6,285 nt of DNA from Clostridium sp. SCN 57-10. GTDB lineage: Bacteria > Bacillota > Clostridia > Oscillospirales > Butyricicoccaceae. Positions 5,998 through 6,285 of this stretch are shown piece by piece. The position numbers and the translations under genes were made by a program. Under the pieces are notes generated by a model that was not told the DNA's origin, did not search any database, and saw only the letters and a list, made by a program, of their open reading frames with translations. Location of the stretch: the NCBI GenBank assembly GCA_001725215.1, contig MEFT01000153.1:1-6285 (forward strand), given 5' to 3'. Within the stretch, counting starts at the first letter, position 1. Each line of letters opens with the position of its first letter.

Positions 5998-6285
5998 TTG
6001 GCGGTCATTGCATTTCTCATTTGCTTTCCCTTTGGCGCAGCACTTGTCTTATCCATGATGAAACGGCATGGAAAACTGGAATCCAATTTTATTTTTGTAA
6101 GCTGCGCCGCAATTGCAGCAGGATCCTTGTATTTTTCCGCGCAAGCACTCATCTCCGGAAAGAATATGACGTATCTGACGGACGCCCATTTGATAGACGC
6201 CGCCATGCTAGTCGGCGAACTGTTTATGATGGCGGCCGTCATTTTCTTTGCCATCAGGCACAGAAAATATTACGTCGCGCTGCTT
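5998..6285 (+). CDS. N-terminus of a multi-spanning membrane protein (3' end off window)
   Basis: A frame opens after a stop at 5956-5958 and runs to the right edge with no stop. The best start is TTG at 5998, with AGAAGG (5985-5990) seven bases upstream; a much later ATG pair at 6055 lacks a ribosome site. The 96 visible residues hold three hydrophobic spans, about 1-20 (AVIAFLICFPFGAALVLSMM), 31-51 and 67-87, and the fourth seems to begin at RKYYVALL. The order (short N-terminal span, two more spans, then an IRHRKYYVALL-type loop) reminds me of the N-terminus of NuoL/HyfB-like proton-conducting subunits of hydrogenase or complex I type membranes. This is a recollection of style, with no decisive motif in the visible part, so the assignment is weak. 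It is transcribed away from the two-component operon from the promoter at 5912-5940. Confidence 0.7.
   Translation, partial: MAVIAFLICFPFGAALVLSMMKRHGKLESNFIFVSCAAIAAGSLYFSAQALISGKNMTYLTDAHLIDAAMLVGELFMMAAVIFFAIRHRKYYVALL

Noticed and set aside
5834..6058. Plus-strand 74-codon ORF starting MLNIVKAKSEAL
   Set aside because: No Shine-Dalgarno before the ATG, it runs across the promoter at 5912-5940, and its second half is an out-of-frame reading of the membrane-protein gene.
5892..6254. Minus-strand 120-codon ORF at the right end
   Set aside because: It is antisense to the membrane protein, whose plus-strand frame has clear membrane spans, a ribosome site and a promoter.

Overview
The window looks like a chromosomal segment from a Gram-positive, Clostridia-type bacterium (Firmicutes/Bacillota). 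A gut or rumen Oscillospiraceae-like lineage is an inference. The grounds are strong AAGGAGG-type Shine-Dalgarno sites, a sigma-A type promoter, an AgrC-like/LytTR two-component pair, and a secreted repeat protein whose signal peptide (MKKRLLSILL... ALA-A) is typical of Clostridia surface proteins. By eye, base composition shifts along the window: GC-rich in the surface-protein gene, intermediate in the signalling genes, and AT-rich around 5650-5900.

Layout, left to right. (1) 1-2930, minus strand: the first 976 codons of a very large secreted protein whose 3' end lies beyond the left edge. It has a signal peptide, a long beta-helix-like region of short Gly-Gly repeats, a linker, and at least three tandem modules of about 160 residues. 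(2) 2931-3284: the leader of that gene (Shine-Dalgarno, a small upstream ORF and hairpins), followed by an intrinsic terminator at 3181-3224 for the operon to its right. (3) 3285-5305, minus strand: a two-gene operon, LytTR response regulator then AgrC-like sensor kinase, coupled by an ATGA overlap. A good promoter (TTGAAA-N17-TACAAT) lies about 190 bases upstream of the regulator, and the transcribed leader can fold into a multi-branched structure. (4) 5521-5911: no convincing gene. (5) 5912-6285, plus strand: a promoter, then the start of a divergently transcribed multi-spanning membrane protein that begins at TTG and runs off the right edge. It may be the N-terminus of a complex I/Hyf-type proton-conducting subunit, but this is tentative.

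How the parts may work together: the kinase should sense an extracellular or membrane signal through its N-terminal membrane domain and phosphorylate the LytTR regulator. LytTR regulators usually control nearby or surface-associated genes, so the adjacent same-strand adhesin-like gene is the obvious candidate target. It sits behind the operon's terminator and therefore needs its own promoter. No agrB/agrD-like peptide gene is visible, so the signal is unknown. The most interesting unexplained material is the two long 5' leaders (about 3160-2931 and about 5485-5306), both of which carry inverted repeats beyond what simple expression would need.
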